This document shows positions 47,746 through 55,429 of a stretch of DNA of 64,000 nucleotides, one piece after another; positions within the stretch are counted from its first letter, which is position 1; every line of letters begins with the position of its first letter. Both the position numbers and the translations under genes were made by a program. The stretch is taken from the NCBI GenBank assembly GCA_903835065.1, contig CAILLO010000077.1, positions 112,621 through 176,620 of the forward strand, read 5' to 3'. A model generated the notes under the pieces. The model was given only the letters and a program-made list of their open reading frames with translations, made no database searches and was not told the DNA's origin. The DNA comes from an uncultured Eubacteriales bacterium (lineage in GTDB: Bacteria; Bacillota; Clostridia; Saccharofermentanales; UBA5734).

Positions 47746-48351
47746 TCAGGGCCTTCGGGCCGGTCTCGGCCGGCGGACGAGATACCAGGCGAACAGGAAG
47801 GCGCCGAGGGAGATGAGGAAGTCGCCGGCGCTGACCATGTAGGGAGAGAGCAGGCGGACGGGCAGCAGGTCGCCGAGGAAGCCGAGCGGTGCGCCGTCCG
47901 GCGCGTATACGTAGTTGGGGGACGCGGCGATGCGGGCGATGGCGGCCGAGAGCCCCGCCGGGTCGTCGCGGAAGCTCCGAGCGAGCAGCGGACCGACCGG
48001 CATGCGCCCGCCGTTCGCGAGGATGGAGGCGGCGTTGAGCAGGCTGCCGACCAGGATGAGCCGCAGGCCCGGTTTCGCGAAGTTGAGCAGCAGGAAGGCG
48101 GACAACGTGGCGTACTGCAATGCGGCGAACGCGACGAGCGGCAGGGTCTCGTGGGCGACCAGCGCGGCGCTGCCGTCGGCGCCCGGCGAAAGCAGGAGGC
48201 GGCCCATGAGGCCGGTCGAGACGAACAGTTCGCAGGCGATGGACACGAACACCAGCCACAGGTGGCGGAAGCGCTTGTGGAGGATCGAGCGGAAGGAGCC
48301 CTTCGCGAACAGCCCGACGACCAGGCCGAGGACCGCGGCTTCGAGGATCAC
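47746..48351 (-). CDS. DUF5317 family membrane protein
   Basis: A 201-residue protein with about five hydrophobic segments and the family-like block [15 protein letters not shown]. The start is GTG 48351, one base after the stop of the HD-GYP gene (TGACGTG), so the two are coupled. DUF5317 has no known function but often accompanies signalling genes in Clostridia and Thermoanaerobacterales. Confidence 0.82.
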   Translation of the reverse strand: MILEAAVLGLVVGLFAKGSFRSILHKRFRHLWLVFVSIACELFVSTGLMGRLLLSPGADGSAALVAHETLPLVAFAALQYATLSAFLLLNFAKPGLRLILVGSLLNAASILANGGRMPVGPLLARSFRDDPAGLSAAIARIAASPNYVYAPDGAPLGFLGDLLPVRLLSPYMVSAGDFLISLGAFLFAWYLVRRPRPARRP

Positions 48352-48352
48352 G

Positions 48353-49708
48353 TCACGAGGCCTCGGCCTTGTGGGCCGGCGTCAGCTCCTGCGGGGCCGG
48401 CGCGGCGGCCGGCAGCGGTTCGATCCGGTGGATGGCCCGCTCGAGGGCGTCGACGACCGTGGGCGAGAACTGGGTGCCCGACAGGCGCCGGATCTCCGAG
48501 AGGGCCCGCTCGCGCAACATGGCGGGCCGGTAGGGCCGGTCGGTCGTCATGGCGTCGTAGGAGTCGGCGGTGCAGATGATCTGCGCCTCGAGAAGCTGGC
48601 CGTCCGCGGAGGCCGTGGACGGATAGCCCGACCCGTCGTAGGCGATGTGGTGGGCGCGGATGATGCGCACCGCGTCGGCGAGGAACTCGATGCCGCCGAG
48701 CATGTGCGCGCCGATCTCCGGGTGGCGGCGGATCTGCTCGCGCTCCTCCTTGTTCAGGGGACCCGGCTTGTTCAGGATGGCCTCGGGGATGCCGATCTTG
48801 CCGACATCGTGCAGCAGGGCGGCGTACCGCAACGTCTCCATGCGCTTCGCCGAGAGGTCGAGCACGGTGGCCATCCCTTCGCACAGTTCCTCGACGCGCT
48901 TCGAGTGGCCGACCGTATAGACGTCCTTCGCCTCGATCGAGGACGAGAGCGCCTTGATCGTGTCGAGGTAGCCCTTCTTGAGGGAGCTGTAGAGGACGAA
49001 CGTGTATCGGGCGAGCATCAGCGGGCCGAAGAAGAGCACGACGGCGACCCAGCCGAACTGCTGGTACATCAGCGTGATGATGATCCCGAGCACGCCGATC
49101 ACGAAGAGGCTGGGGATCGACCAGAGGAACTGGCCGAACCACTGCCGGATCGTGTTGCGTCCCGTGAAGAAGGTCAAGTAGAGCGCGACGGTCCCCGTGT
49201 TGACCAGGATGTACGCGAGGATGGCCACGACCAGCGGCGCGAGGTTGGCGCCGATGAACGCGAAGAGCGCCGCGAAGCCGGCGAACGCGCGGCCGGCGAG
49301 GAAGCCGCCGCCGAGGGCCGCATAGGCGTAGCCGCCGGCGATCATCGACAGGATGTAGCTCGCGGAATTGAAGAGCGTCTTGTGGACCGGGGTATTGAAG
49401 ATGTGCTCCCGCTTGCCGTGCCCGAAGTCCGAGACGGCGCCGAGGACGGAGACCAGCGCGACCCAGGCGGCCGGCACGGGGCCGAACATCAGGAGGGCGC
49501 AGAGATTCACGGCGAAGGCGACGGTGATCGCGCGGTCCTTGGAGATCACGACGGCCTGGGATTCGGCGATGGCGCCCATGGCGGCGAGGAAGAGCAGGGC
49601 CTTCCAGTTGGCGAGGACGGCGTCCCGGGCGAACCACGTGAGGACGCCGAGGGCGACGAGCCCCACGGCGACCGTGATTCCGAGGTAGAGGACCCAGATC
49701 CGTCTCAT
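48353..49708 (-). CDS. Membrane HD-GYP domain phosphodiesterase-like protein
   Basis: A 451-residue protein. The N-terminal half (about 1-235) is a multi-helix membrane sensor. The C-terminal half is an HD-GYP domain with LLHDVGKIGIP, HPEIGAHML, HHIAYDGSGYP and ADSYDAMTTDRPYR. HD-GYP proteins hydrolyse cyclic di-GMP (some other cyclic dinucleotides). The GYP signature and metal-binding histidines look complete. It is preceded by a tiny peptide gene and structured leader, and coupled to DUF5317 downstream. Confidence 0.9.
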   Translation of the reverse strand: MRRIWVLYLGITVAVGLVALGVLTWFARDAVLANWKALLFLAAMGAIAESQAVVISKDRAITVAFAVNLCALLMFGPVPAAWVALVSVLGAVSDFGHGKREHIFNTPVHKTLFNSASYILSMIAGGYAYAALGGGFLAGRAFAGFAALFAFIGANLAPLVVAILAYILVNTGTVALYLTFFTGRNTIRQWFGQFLWSIPSLFVIGVLGIIITLMYQQFGWVAVVLFFGPLMLARYTFVLYSSLKKGYLDTIKALSSSIEAKDVYTVGHSKRVEELCEGMATVLDLSAKRMETLRYAALLHDVGKIGIPEAILNKPGPLNKEEREQIRRHPEIGAHMLGGIEFLADAVRIIRAHHIAYDGSGYPSTASADGQLLEAQIICTADSYDAMTTDRPYRPAMLRERALSEIRRLSGTQFSPTVVDALERAIHRIEPLPAAAPAPQELTPAHKAEAS

Positions 49709-49812
49709 GCTTCCGACGCTTTCTCCGACGCGACGTCCGCGCCGGAAGGGCCAGGGGGTTCAGGAGTACGACAGGCCGGCAGGAAATCCTGGTTCGTTGC
49801 ATTCTGACCCGA

Positions 49813-49890
49813 TCAGATGATCTTCCAGTTCGCGCCGCTGGCGAGAACGAGGGCGAGAAGAGCCACGAGAACGCCGATGATCTTCTTCAT
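49813..49890 (-). CDS. 25-residue hydrophobic peptide
   Basis: Too short for the ORF track. It reads MKKIIGVLVALLALVLASG then ANWKII: two lysines, a hydrophobic core and a short amphipathic end, as in small exported or membrane-inserted peptides. AAGGAGG lies 12 nt upstream, inside a hairpin that could mask it. It lies between a regulated-looking promoter and the HD-GYP gene on the same strand. It could be a signal peptide-like pheromone precursor, a membrane-active regulator, or just a leader peptide. The strong ribosome binding site and a clean ORF argue for translation. Confidence 0.55.
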   Translation of the reverse strand: MKKIIGVLVALLALVLASGANWKII

Positions 49891-50020
49891 TTGTGCTGAC
49901 AACCTCCTTGTCGAGGACTCTACCCCTCCGCTAAGCAGGTAGGTTGTCACGCTCCGCTACGCCGGCCTGTCGTCCAGTCGGTGCGCGTACGCCTTTCCGC
50001 GGTGGCGCGCCGCTTCTCCT
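49891..50020 (-). ncRNA. Structured 5' leader of unknown class
   Basis: About 130 nt rich in complementary segments. GACAACCT (49948-49941) pairs with AGGTTGTC (49905-49898), covering part of the AAGGAGG ribosome binding site. CTACC/GGTAG and TCCT/AGGA form nested alternatives, and TAGCGGAG occurs twice. It does not match the riboswitch consensus sequences I know. Confidence 0.4.
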
Positions 50021-50026
50021 GCGCTG

Positions 50027-50118
50027 AATGTATCACGCGCGGAAGCGCCGCAGAAGCGGTTGCGCGGAAATGTAATCCGCTTCGTCGAGTTGTAATCCTG
50101 GGACGGGAACTGTAAAGA
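50027..50118 (-). promoter_or_regulatory. Three 20-bp-phased direct repeats and an extended -10
   Basis: On the plus strand TGTAATCC starts at 50071 and 50091 and TGTAAAGA at 50111, exactly 20 bp apart. On the minus strand they read TTTACAGTT, ATTACAACT, ATTACATTT, resembling LytTR-type sites. An extended -10, TGATACATT (50035-50027), lies about 36 bp downstream with no good -35, as expected of an activator-dependent promoter. Confidence 0.5.
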
Positions 50119-50121
50119 TAA

Positions 50122-50140
50122 AGGGCCCCGAGGGAGCCCT
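50122..50140 (-). terminator. Terminator after the 231-residue unknown gene
   Basis: The minus strand forms AGGGCTCC / GGGGCCCT with a 3-nt loop, then TTATCTTTAC, five nt after the stop codon. Confidence 0.75.
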
Positions 50141-50144
50141 CCGG

Positions 50145-50840
50145 TCATTCCTGGGCGGCGCGCCCCGCGCGGCCGAGCATGCGGTTCAGGGCGTCGAGCA
50201 CGGCGCGGACGACGGCGTCCTCTTCGCCGACGCCGGCGCGGATCGTAGAGGAGCCGAGCAGGACGAGCTCGCGGTCCCCGTCCTGGAAGGCGACCGCGGC
50301 GTCGATCGCGTCGAGGCCGGCGATCCGGTTCTTCTGGATCTCGAGGACCTGCAGCAGCCCGTCGGCGCCGAAGTAGGCGTGGACGGCCTCGAGGCAGGCG
50401 GCGGCCGCGGCGGTGCGACGGCCGCGCTCGGACGCGGGTCCGCGGGCCTGTCCTTCGAGGGACTGGCCGTCGAAGGACAGCGTGACGGTCGTCTCGACGG
50501 AAGCGTGGTCGACGCGCACGGAGGTCGCGGCGAGCAGGAGGCGCGGCGCGGACCGGATGACGGTGGGCGTCGGGGAGGCGACGGCGACGGTCGGCTCCAT
50601 GTCGCGCTGGATCTGCGCGATGCTGATCGTCTTGTAGTCGACGGGGACGCCGAAGGCGGCCATCGTGCAGGACTGGATATCGCGGACGAGCTGCTTCGGG
50701 GAGCGGGAGGTGTCGGCGAGGACGTGGATCTCGACGATCCGGCCCTCGTCGTCGGTGACGACCTTGGAGGCGGAAACGCCGGCGATCGCGGAGATCAGCC
50801 GCTCGATGTCGGACGTCAGGACGGTCGCGTTCTCGGCCAT
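50145..50840 (-). CDS. Conserved protein of unknown function
   Basis: A 231-residue soluble protein, start MAENATVLTSDIERLI after AAGGAG (track start rejected). It has an N-terminal alpha-beta region (ISAIAGVSASKVVTDDEGRIVEIHVLAD, LVRDIQSCTMAAFGVPVDYKTISIAQI) that resembles a small metal- or ligand-binding ferredoxin-like fold. The second half looks like two further alpha-beta repeats (AAAACLEAVHAYFG, DAVVRAVLDALNRML). The N-terminal block recalls conserved hypothetical proteins of Clostridia, but I cannot name a function. It is single-gene with its own terminator. Confidence 0.7.
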   Translation of the reverse strand: MAENATVLTSDIERLISAIAGVSASKVVTDDEGRIVEIHVLADTSRSPKQLVRDIQSCTMAAFGVPVDYKTISIAQIQRDMEPTVAVASPTPTVIRSAPRLLLAATSVRVDHASVETTVTLSFDGQSLEGQARGPASERGRRTAAAAACLEAVHAYFGADGLLQVLEIQKNRIAGLDAIDAAVAFQDGDRELVLLGSSTIRAGVGEEDAVVRAVLDALNRMLGRAGRAAQE

Positions 50841-50927
50841 CTCGGAACTCCTTCTCCCTTGCGGGACCCTACGACCCGATTCTACCACAACCCGGTCGCG
50901 GCGAGGGCTGCAGGGGCGGGCGCGGGA

Positions 50928-52241
50928 TCATTCGAGCGCGAGCATCGCCCAAAGGTTGTCCACGGCGAACACGAGCACCCGGCCGGTCGCGTCCTTGCGG
51001 AAGACGGCGCCGTCGGCGAGGCTGTTGACGTCGGTCGCGAGGTTCCAGTCGATCCGGTCGATCGCGGCCTTGTAATAGACGGCATCCCCGGTCATCCGGG
51101 CGATGCGGGCGGCGATCGCATAGGCCGGCACGCACTCGTCGGTCGAGACGGGCGAACCGGTTGCGAGGTCGTATGCGGCATAGACGGCGCCGGTGTCCAT
51201 CACCTGCGTCCGCAGCCAGGCGAGGCTGCGCGGGTCGGCCTGTCCGACTTCGCAGAGGTGCAGGACGACCCGCAGGGACTCCAGCGTGTCGACCCAGGCA
51301 TGCTCGCCCGTGAACGGAAGGTAGCCTCCGGACGCGGTGGAATACGCTTCGGCGTAGAGCGGCAGGTCATCTCCGAGGAGGCCGCCCTGCACGACCGCGA
51401 GATTCGCGGCGTAAACGGCCTTCCAGCGGCCGTCGAGGAGGGACAGCTGGCGCATCGCCTCGAAGTCGGCCTGGGACAGGCCGAGCGCCGCCACGGTGTC
51501 CAGGGGGCGCGGCGTCGGCGTCGGCAGGGGAGTCGACGTCGGGCCGGGGGTCGGGGTCAGGAACGTTTCGTCGGTCGGGGACGGGGCGGGCGAAGGCAGC
51601 ACCGCCGTGCGGTCGGGGGCGAGCAGCCCCTGCGCGTCGAGCGTCGCGAGCAGCGCGTCGGACGTCGCGCGGCAGGCGGCCAGCAGGCGGGCGTCGTGCC
51701 AGTGGGCGTACCCTTCCGCGAGGAGTCGCGCATAGAGGAGCGAGTCGGCGGGCGAGGAAACTGACTGCGTCCCGGAATCGGACGGGCGGACGAGTCCGTC
51801 GCTCTCGACGAAGACCGAGGCGAAGGCTTTCTGGAGCGAGAGGAAGGACGACCGGCGGTCCTGCTCGAGTTCGTGCTGCAGGCGGAGCAGCTGGTCGGAG
51901 GCGGACATCGTGTCGGACGTCTCGAATGGCAGTGTGCCGTCCTTCGACGCCAGGAGGGCCTCGGACAGCAGGAACCCGTTCTTGCCGAGCAGCGCCTGCG
52001 AGGTCTTCCAGGCGTCGGCCGCGAGGGTGGCGTAGGAGGTCGTCGACAGGCCTCCGGCCGCGGAGGTCCGGCTGCCGGGCAGCGCGGCGTCGAATGCCGG
52101 TGCATCGCCGGTCGTCGCGCGGAAGAATCCGAAAGCATAGAGGACGGCGGCGGCCAGCAATCCCAGGCCGACGACGGCCACGAGGACGACCGGCAGCAGG
52201 CGGACCTTCTTCTTCCTGCGGAACACGTACGCGTCGGGCAC
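50928..52241 (-). CDS. Membrane-anchored extracytoplasmic protein, possible six-hairpin glycosidase-like fold
   Basis: A 437-residue protein, likely starting at GTG 52241 after GGGGGA (ATG 52274 would precede it by 11 codons). It has a short basic cytoplasmic stretch (RRKKKVR), one membrane helix (LLPVVLVAVVGLGLLAAAVLYAF), then an outside domain rich in helices. A Pro/Thr linker (TPTPGPTSTPLPTPTPRP) divides it near residue 245. The helical repeats on both sides (SLLYARLLAEGYAHW, EAYSTASGGYLPF, AYAIAARIARMTGD) recall alpha/alpha-barrel GH8-type enzymes, but catalytic residues cannot be confirmed by eye. Confidence 0.65.
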   Translation of the reverse strand: MPDAYVFRRKKKVRLLPVVLVAVVGLGLLAAAVLYAFGFFRATTGDAPAFDAALPGSRTSAAGGLSTTSYATLAADAWKTSQALLGKNGFLLSEALLASKDGTLPFETSDTMSASDQLLRLQHELEQDRRSSFLSLQKAFASVFVESDGLVRPSDSGTQSVSSPADSLLYARLLAEGYAHWHDARLLAACRATSDALLATLDAQGLLAPDRTAVLPSPAPSPTDETFLTPTPGPTSTPLPTPTPRPLDTVAALGLSQADFEAMRQLSLLDGRWKAVYAANLAVVQGGLLGDDLPLYAEAYSTASGGYLPFTGEHAWVDTLESLRVVLHLCEVGQADPRSLAWLRTQVMDTGAVYAAYDLATGSPVSTDECVPAYAIAARIARMTGDAVYYKAAIDRIDWNLATDVNSLADGAVFRKDATGRVLVFAVDNLWAMLALE

Positions 52242-52306
52242 GGCGAATCCCCCTATTCCGCCCCAGTATAGCATCCCGGAAGGGTGCGGCGGCGCGGCCC
52301 CCGGAG

Positions 52307-52312
52307 TATAAT
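52307..52312 (+). promoter_or_regulatory. -10 element immediately before tmcAL
   Basis: TATAAT ends only 9 nt before the tmcAL ATG, and no ribosome binding site is visible. It predicts a nearly leaderless mRNA. No clear -35 is present. Confidence 0.45.
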
Positions 52313-52321
52313 CGGTCCATC

Positions 52322-53668
52322 ATGAAGACGGTAGGCATCATCGCCGAGTACAACCCCTTCCACAACGGGCATGCACACCAGCTGGCCGAGGTGCGCCGCG
52401 CGTTCGGCGAGGACGCCGCGGTCGTCGTCGCCATGAGCGGCGACTTCACGCAGCGTGGCGAGCCCGCGATCGCCGACAAGTGGGTGCGCACCGAAACGGC
52501 CCTGCGCTGCGGCGTCGACGTCGTCCTCGAGATCCCCTTCGCCTTCGCCTGCGCGAGCGCCGAACGCTTCGCCTCCGGCGGCGTCGCGCTGCTCGCAGCG
52601 ACGGGCGTCTGCGGACGCCTCGCCTTCGGCAGCGAGTCCGGATCGCTCGACGGCCTGCTCCCGCTCGTCGACGTGCTCGTCCGGGAACCGGACGCTTTCC
52701 GGACCCTCCTCCGGGGCCGCCTCGACGAGGGTCTCTCCTTCCCCGCCGCTCGCCAGGCCGCGCTCGCCGCCTACCTCGCCGACGAAGGCCTTCCGGGAGA
52801 CGCGTCGCTGCTCGGGGGTCCGAACGACATCCTCGCGGTCGAGTACCTGAAGGCCCTCCGCCGCCTGGGCGCCCGCGCTCCCGCCCCTTTCGCCGTCCTC
52901 CGCGCCGGCGCGGGCTACCACGACCCCGACGTCCCGGACGGCGCAAACGGCGAAGGTCCCGTCGTCGCTTCTGCGAGCTCCCTGCGCGCGGCCTTCCTCC
53001 GCCCCTTGTCCGTCGGCGGCGCGGGTACGGTCGATCGCGCCGGCCTCGGCGCGGCCTTCGCGGCCGTCCGCCGCGCGATGCCCCCCGCCTCGGCGGGCGC
53101 GCTGCTTGAAGCCGCCTCCTCCGGGTCCGCCCCGGTCGGCCCCGAGTCCCTCGCGCCCCTGCTCGTCACGCTGCTGCGCACGCTGCCGGCCGAGCGGCTC
53201 GACCGGATCTCGTCCATGGGCGAGGGCCTGTCCCGCCGCCTGCAGGACGCCGCCGCCGCGCTCGACCGCGAGCCGCGCGAACCCGGCGCCGGTCTCTATG
53301 CGACGCTGCTCGAGAAGGCCGCCACGCGACGCTTTCCCTCGACGCGCATCGCACGGGCTCTCGCGGCCCTCGCGGTCGGCCTCTCCGAGGAAGACCTCGC
53401 GTCGTTCGACGCGGCCGGCGGTCCGCGCTACCTGCGTGTGCTCGGCTTCACGAAGAAGGGCCGCTACCTGCTCAAGAAGATGCGGGACAGCGCGACGCTG
53501 CCCCTTGTCACCAAGGCCTCCGACTTCCTCGAGCACGGGAGCGACCCCGTCCTGCAGCGGATGGCCGCGCTGGACCTCGCCGCGGCCGACGTGCGCGCCC
53601 TGGCGGTGCCGGACCCCGCCCTCCGACGGTGCGGCGCGGATTTTGACACGCCGGTGCGGATGCTGTAG
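52322..53668 (+). CDS. tmcAL: tRNA(Met) cytidine acetate ligase TmcAL
   Basis: A 448-residue nucleotidyltransferase-fold enzyme (YlbM family) that makes N4-acetylcytidine at the wobble position of elongator tRNA-Met from acetate and ATP. It starts [21 protein letters not shown] (the HxGH-type site), with [16 protein letters not shown] and [15 protein letters not shown] also typical. The C-terminal cysteine-free helical region is normal in length. It lies near ackA-pta, DUF177 and rpmF, its usual clostridial company, here on the opposite strand. Confidence 0.93.
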   Translation: MKTVGIIAEYNPFHNGHAHQLAEVRRAFGEDAAVVVAMSGDFTQRGEPAIADKWVRTETALRCGVDVVLEIPFAFACASAERFASGGVALLAATGVCGRLAFGSESGSLDGLLPLVDVLVREPDAFRTLLRGRLDEGLSFPAARQAALAAYLADEGLPGDASLLGGPNDILAVEYLKALRRLGARAPAPFAVLRAGAGYHDPDVPDGANGEGPVVASASSLRAAFLRPLSVGGAGTVDRAGLGAAFAAVRRAMPPASAGALLEAASSGSAPVGPESLAPLLVTLLRTLPAERLDRISSMGEGLSRRLQDAAAALDREPREPGAGLYATLLEKAATRRFPSTRIARALAALAVGLSEEDLASFDAAGGPRYLRVLGFTKKGRYLLKKMRDSATLPLVTKASDFLEHGSDPVLQRMAALDLAAADVRALAVPDPALRRCGADFDTPVRML

Positions 53669-53671
53669 TAT
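53643..53671 (+). promoter_or_regulatory. tyrS promoter inside the end of tmcAL
   Basis: TTGACA, 17 nt, TAGTAT. The -10 begins with the tmcAL stop codon TAG. The leader is only about 22 nt, so there is no room for a T-box. Confidence 0.75.
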
Positions 53672-53699
53672 TTTCGAAAAACCCGAAGGGAGGCCCGCC

Positions 53700-54923
53700 A
53701 TGAACGTCTTCGATGTCCTCGAGTCCCGCGGATTCATCGCGCAGGTGACCGACCGCGACGCGGTCCGGGAACTGCTCGGAAAGCCAGGTGCCACGTTCTA
53801 TATCGGCTTCGATCCGACGGCGGACAGCCTCCACGTCGGGCACTTCCTGCAGCTCGTCGTGATGGCCCACATGCAGCGCGCCGGACACCGCCCGATCGCC
53901 CTGCTCGGCACGGGCACCGCGATGGTCGGCGACCCGTCGGGCAAGACCGACATGCGCAGGATGCTGACGCAGGAGCAGATCCAGCACAACGCGGAATGCT
54001 TCCGCTCGCAGATGGCCCGCCTCGTCGACTTCACGGACGGACGCGCGCTGATGCCGGACAACGCCGAGTGGCTGCTGAAGCTCAACTACGTCGAGTTCCT
54101 GCGGGAGATCGGCTCCTGCTTCTCCGTGAACCGCATGCTCGCCGCCGAGTGCTTCAAGTCGCGCCTCGAGACCGGCCTGTCCTTCCTCGAGTTCAATTAC
54201 ATGCCGATGCAGAGCTACGACTTCCTGCACCTTTTCCGGACCTACGGGTGCCGGCTCCAGCTCGGCGGGGACGACCAGTGGTCGAACATCCTCGGCGGTA
54301 CGGAGCTGATCCGCAAGAAGGAGGGCGTCGACGCCTTCGGCCTGACCTTCCGGCTGCTCACGACCAGCGAAGGCAAGAAGATGGGCAAGACCGAGAAGGG
54401 CGCCGTCTGGCTCGACCCGGAGAAGACCTCGCCGTTCGACTTCTACCAGTACTGGCGCAACATCGACGACGCCGACGTCGCGAACTGCCTGCGCCTGCTG
54501 ACCTTCCTCCCGCTGGAGGAGATCGCCGAGCTGACGGACCGCAAGGACGAGTCGATCAACCAGGCCAAGAAGGTGCTGGCGCGCGAAGTGACGGCGCTGG
54601 TGCACGGCGCGGAGAAGGCCGACGAGGCCCTCCGGCTGGCCGAGGACCTGTTCGAGAAGGGCGGCCGGAGCGGCTCCATGCCGACGACGACCCTGTCCGA
54701 AGCAGACCTGGCGAAGGGCGTCCAGCTGGTCGACCTGCTGGTCGCGACGGGGCTCGCGCCGTCGAAGGGCGAGGCGCGGCGGCTCGTGCAGCAGGGCGGC
54801 GTCTTCGTGAACGAGGCGCCGGCCGGGGACGTCGCACGGACCGTCGGGACGGCGGACCTGACGGGGGACGAGATCGTCCTGCGCAAGGGCAAGAAGAGCT
54901 GGCACCGCATCGTCGTCGGCTGA
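53700..54923 (+). CDS. tyrS: Tyrosyl-tRNA synthetase
   Basis: A 407-residue class I synthetase. It has the HIGH-type motif in [11 protein letters not shown], the tyrosine/tRNA region [16 protein letters not shown], a KMSKS-type loop [14 protein letters not shown], and a C-terminal S4 RNA-binding domain ([26 protein letters not shown]). GGGAGG precedes ATG 53700; the track ORF begins inside tmcAL. Confidence 0.97.
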   Translation: MNVFDVLESRGFIAQVTDRDAVRELLGKPGATFYIGFDPTADSLHVGHFLQLVVMAHMQRAGHRPIALLGTGTAMVGDPSGKTDMRRMLTQEQIQHNAECFRSQMARLVDFTDGRALMPDNAEWLLKLNYVEFLREIGSCFSVNRMLAAECFKSRLETGLSFLEFNYMPMQSYDFLHLFRTYGCRLQLGGDDQWSNILGGTELIRKKEGVDAFGLTFRLLTTSEGKKMGKTEKGAVWLDPEKTSPFDFYQYWRNIDDADVANCLRLLTFLPLEEIAELTDRKDESINQAKKVLAREVTALVHGAEKADEALRLAEDLFEKGGRSGSMPTTTLSEADLAKGVQLVDLLVATGLAPSKGEARRLVQQGGVFVNEAPAGDVARTVGTADLTGDEIVLRKGKKSWHRIVVG

Positions 54924-54955
54924 GGCGGATGGCGCAAGCGTCAGGGCGGACATGC

Positions 54956-54986
54956 AAAAGGGACGGTCGAAGGACCGTCCCTTTTT
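54956..54986. terminator. Bidirectional terminator between tyrS and rpsT
   Basis: AAAAGGGACGGTC, GAAG loop, GACCGTCCCTTTTT. T-runs occur on both strands, so it can end both convergent transcripts. Confidence 0.9.
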
Positions 54987-55027
54987 CTCGTGTCTGGGAG
55001 CTCTGGAGGCGGGTGCCTCGGAAGGAC

Positions 55028-55288
55028 CTACTTCGCGGCGTTGTTCGCCTTGGCGATGCGGGATTTCCGGCGGGCGGCCGTGTTCTTGTGGAGGTATCCC
55101 TTCGCGACGGACTTGTCGAGAACGACCTGGGCGGTCTTGACGGCTTCGTCCTTCGCGGGGTCGGACGCGGCGACGGCGGCCTTGGCCTTCTTCACCACGG
55201 TACGGATCGCGCTCTTCTGCATCTTGTTGGTCTCGGTCTTCTTTTCGGTGACGCTCACGCGCTTGATGGCGGACTTGATGTTCGGCAT
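55028..55288 (-). CDS. rpsT: 30S ribosomal protein S20
   Basis: An 86-residue S20: MPNIKSAIKRVSVTEKKTETNK, a lysine-rich helical protein ending GYLHKNTAARRKSRIAKANNAAK. AGGAGGTG precedes the ATG. The track shows it only as the tail of an 871-residue shadow frame. It is monocistronic with its own promoter and terminator. Confidence 0.97.
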   Translation of the reverse strand: MPNIKSAIKRVSVTEKKTETNKMQKSAIRTVVKKAKAAVAASDPAKDEAVKTAQVVLDKSVAKGYLHKNTAARRKSRIAKANNAAK

Positions 55289-55317
55289 TTCTTCACCTCC
55301 TGTCCAGAACTCCATGA

Positions 55318-55347
55318 ATGATACCACGGGCCTCCGCGTCTGTGCAA
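55318..55347 (-). promoter_or_regulatory. rpsT promoter
   Basis: The minus strand reads TTGCAC, 18 nt, TATCAT, about 30 nt before the rpsT ATG. Confidence 0.65.
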
Positions 55348-55389
55348 GACCGAGATGCAGGCGTTGCAGGACAATCGGCCAGGATGTGG

Positions 55390-55395
55390 TATAGT
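55390..55395 (+). promoter_or_regulatory. Possible -10 of the RNase J gene
   Basis: TATAGT about 35 nt before ATG 55430. The best -35 (TTGCAG) is 20 nt away, so this is weak. Confidence 0.35.
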
Positions 55396-55429
55396 GGGGT
55401 CGATGAACAAACGAATCAAGGAGGATTCC

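Noticed and set aside
49891-50020. Leader as a known c-di-GMP riboswitch
   Set aside because: The conserved cores of c-di-GMP-I and -II switches are not apparent, although a cyclic-dinucleotide enzyme follows. Kept only as an unclassified structured leader.
53672-53699. T-box leader before tyrS
   Set aside because: The promoter leaves only about 22 nt before the start codon, too short for a T-box.
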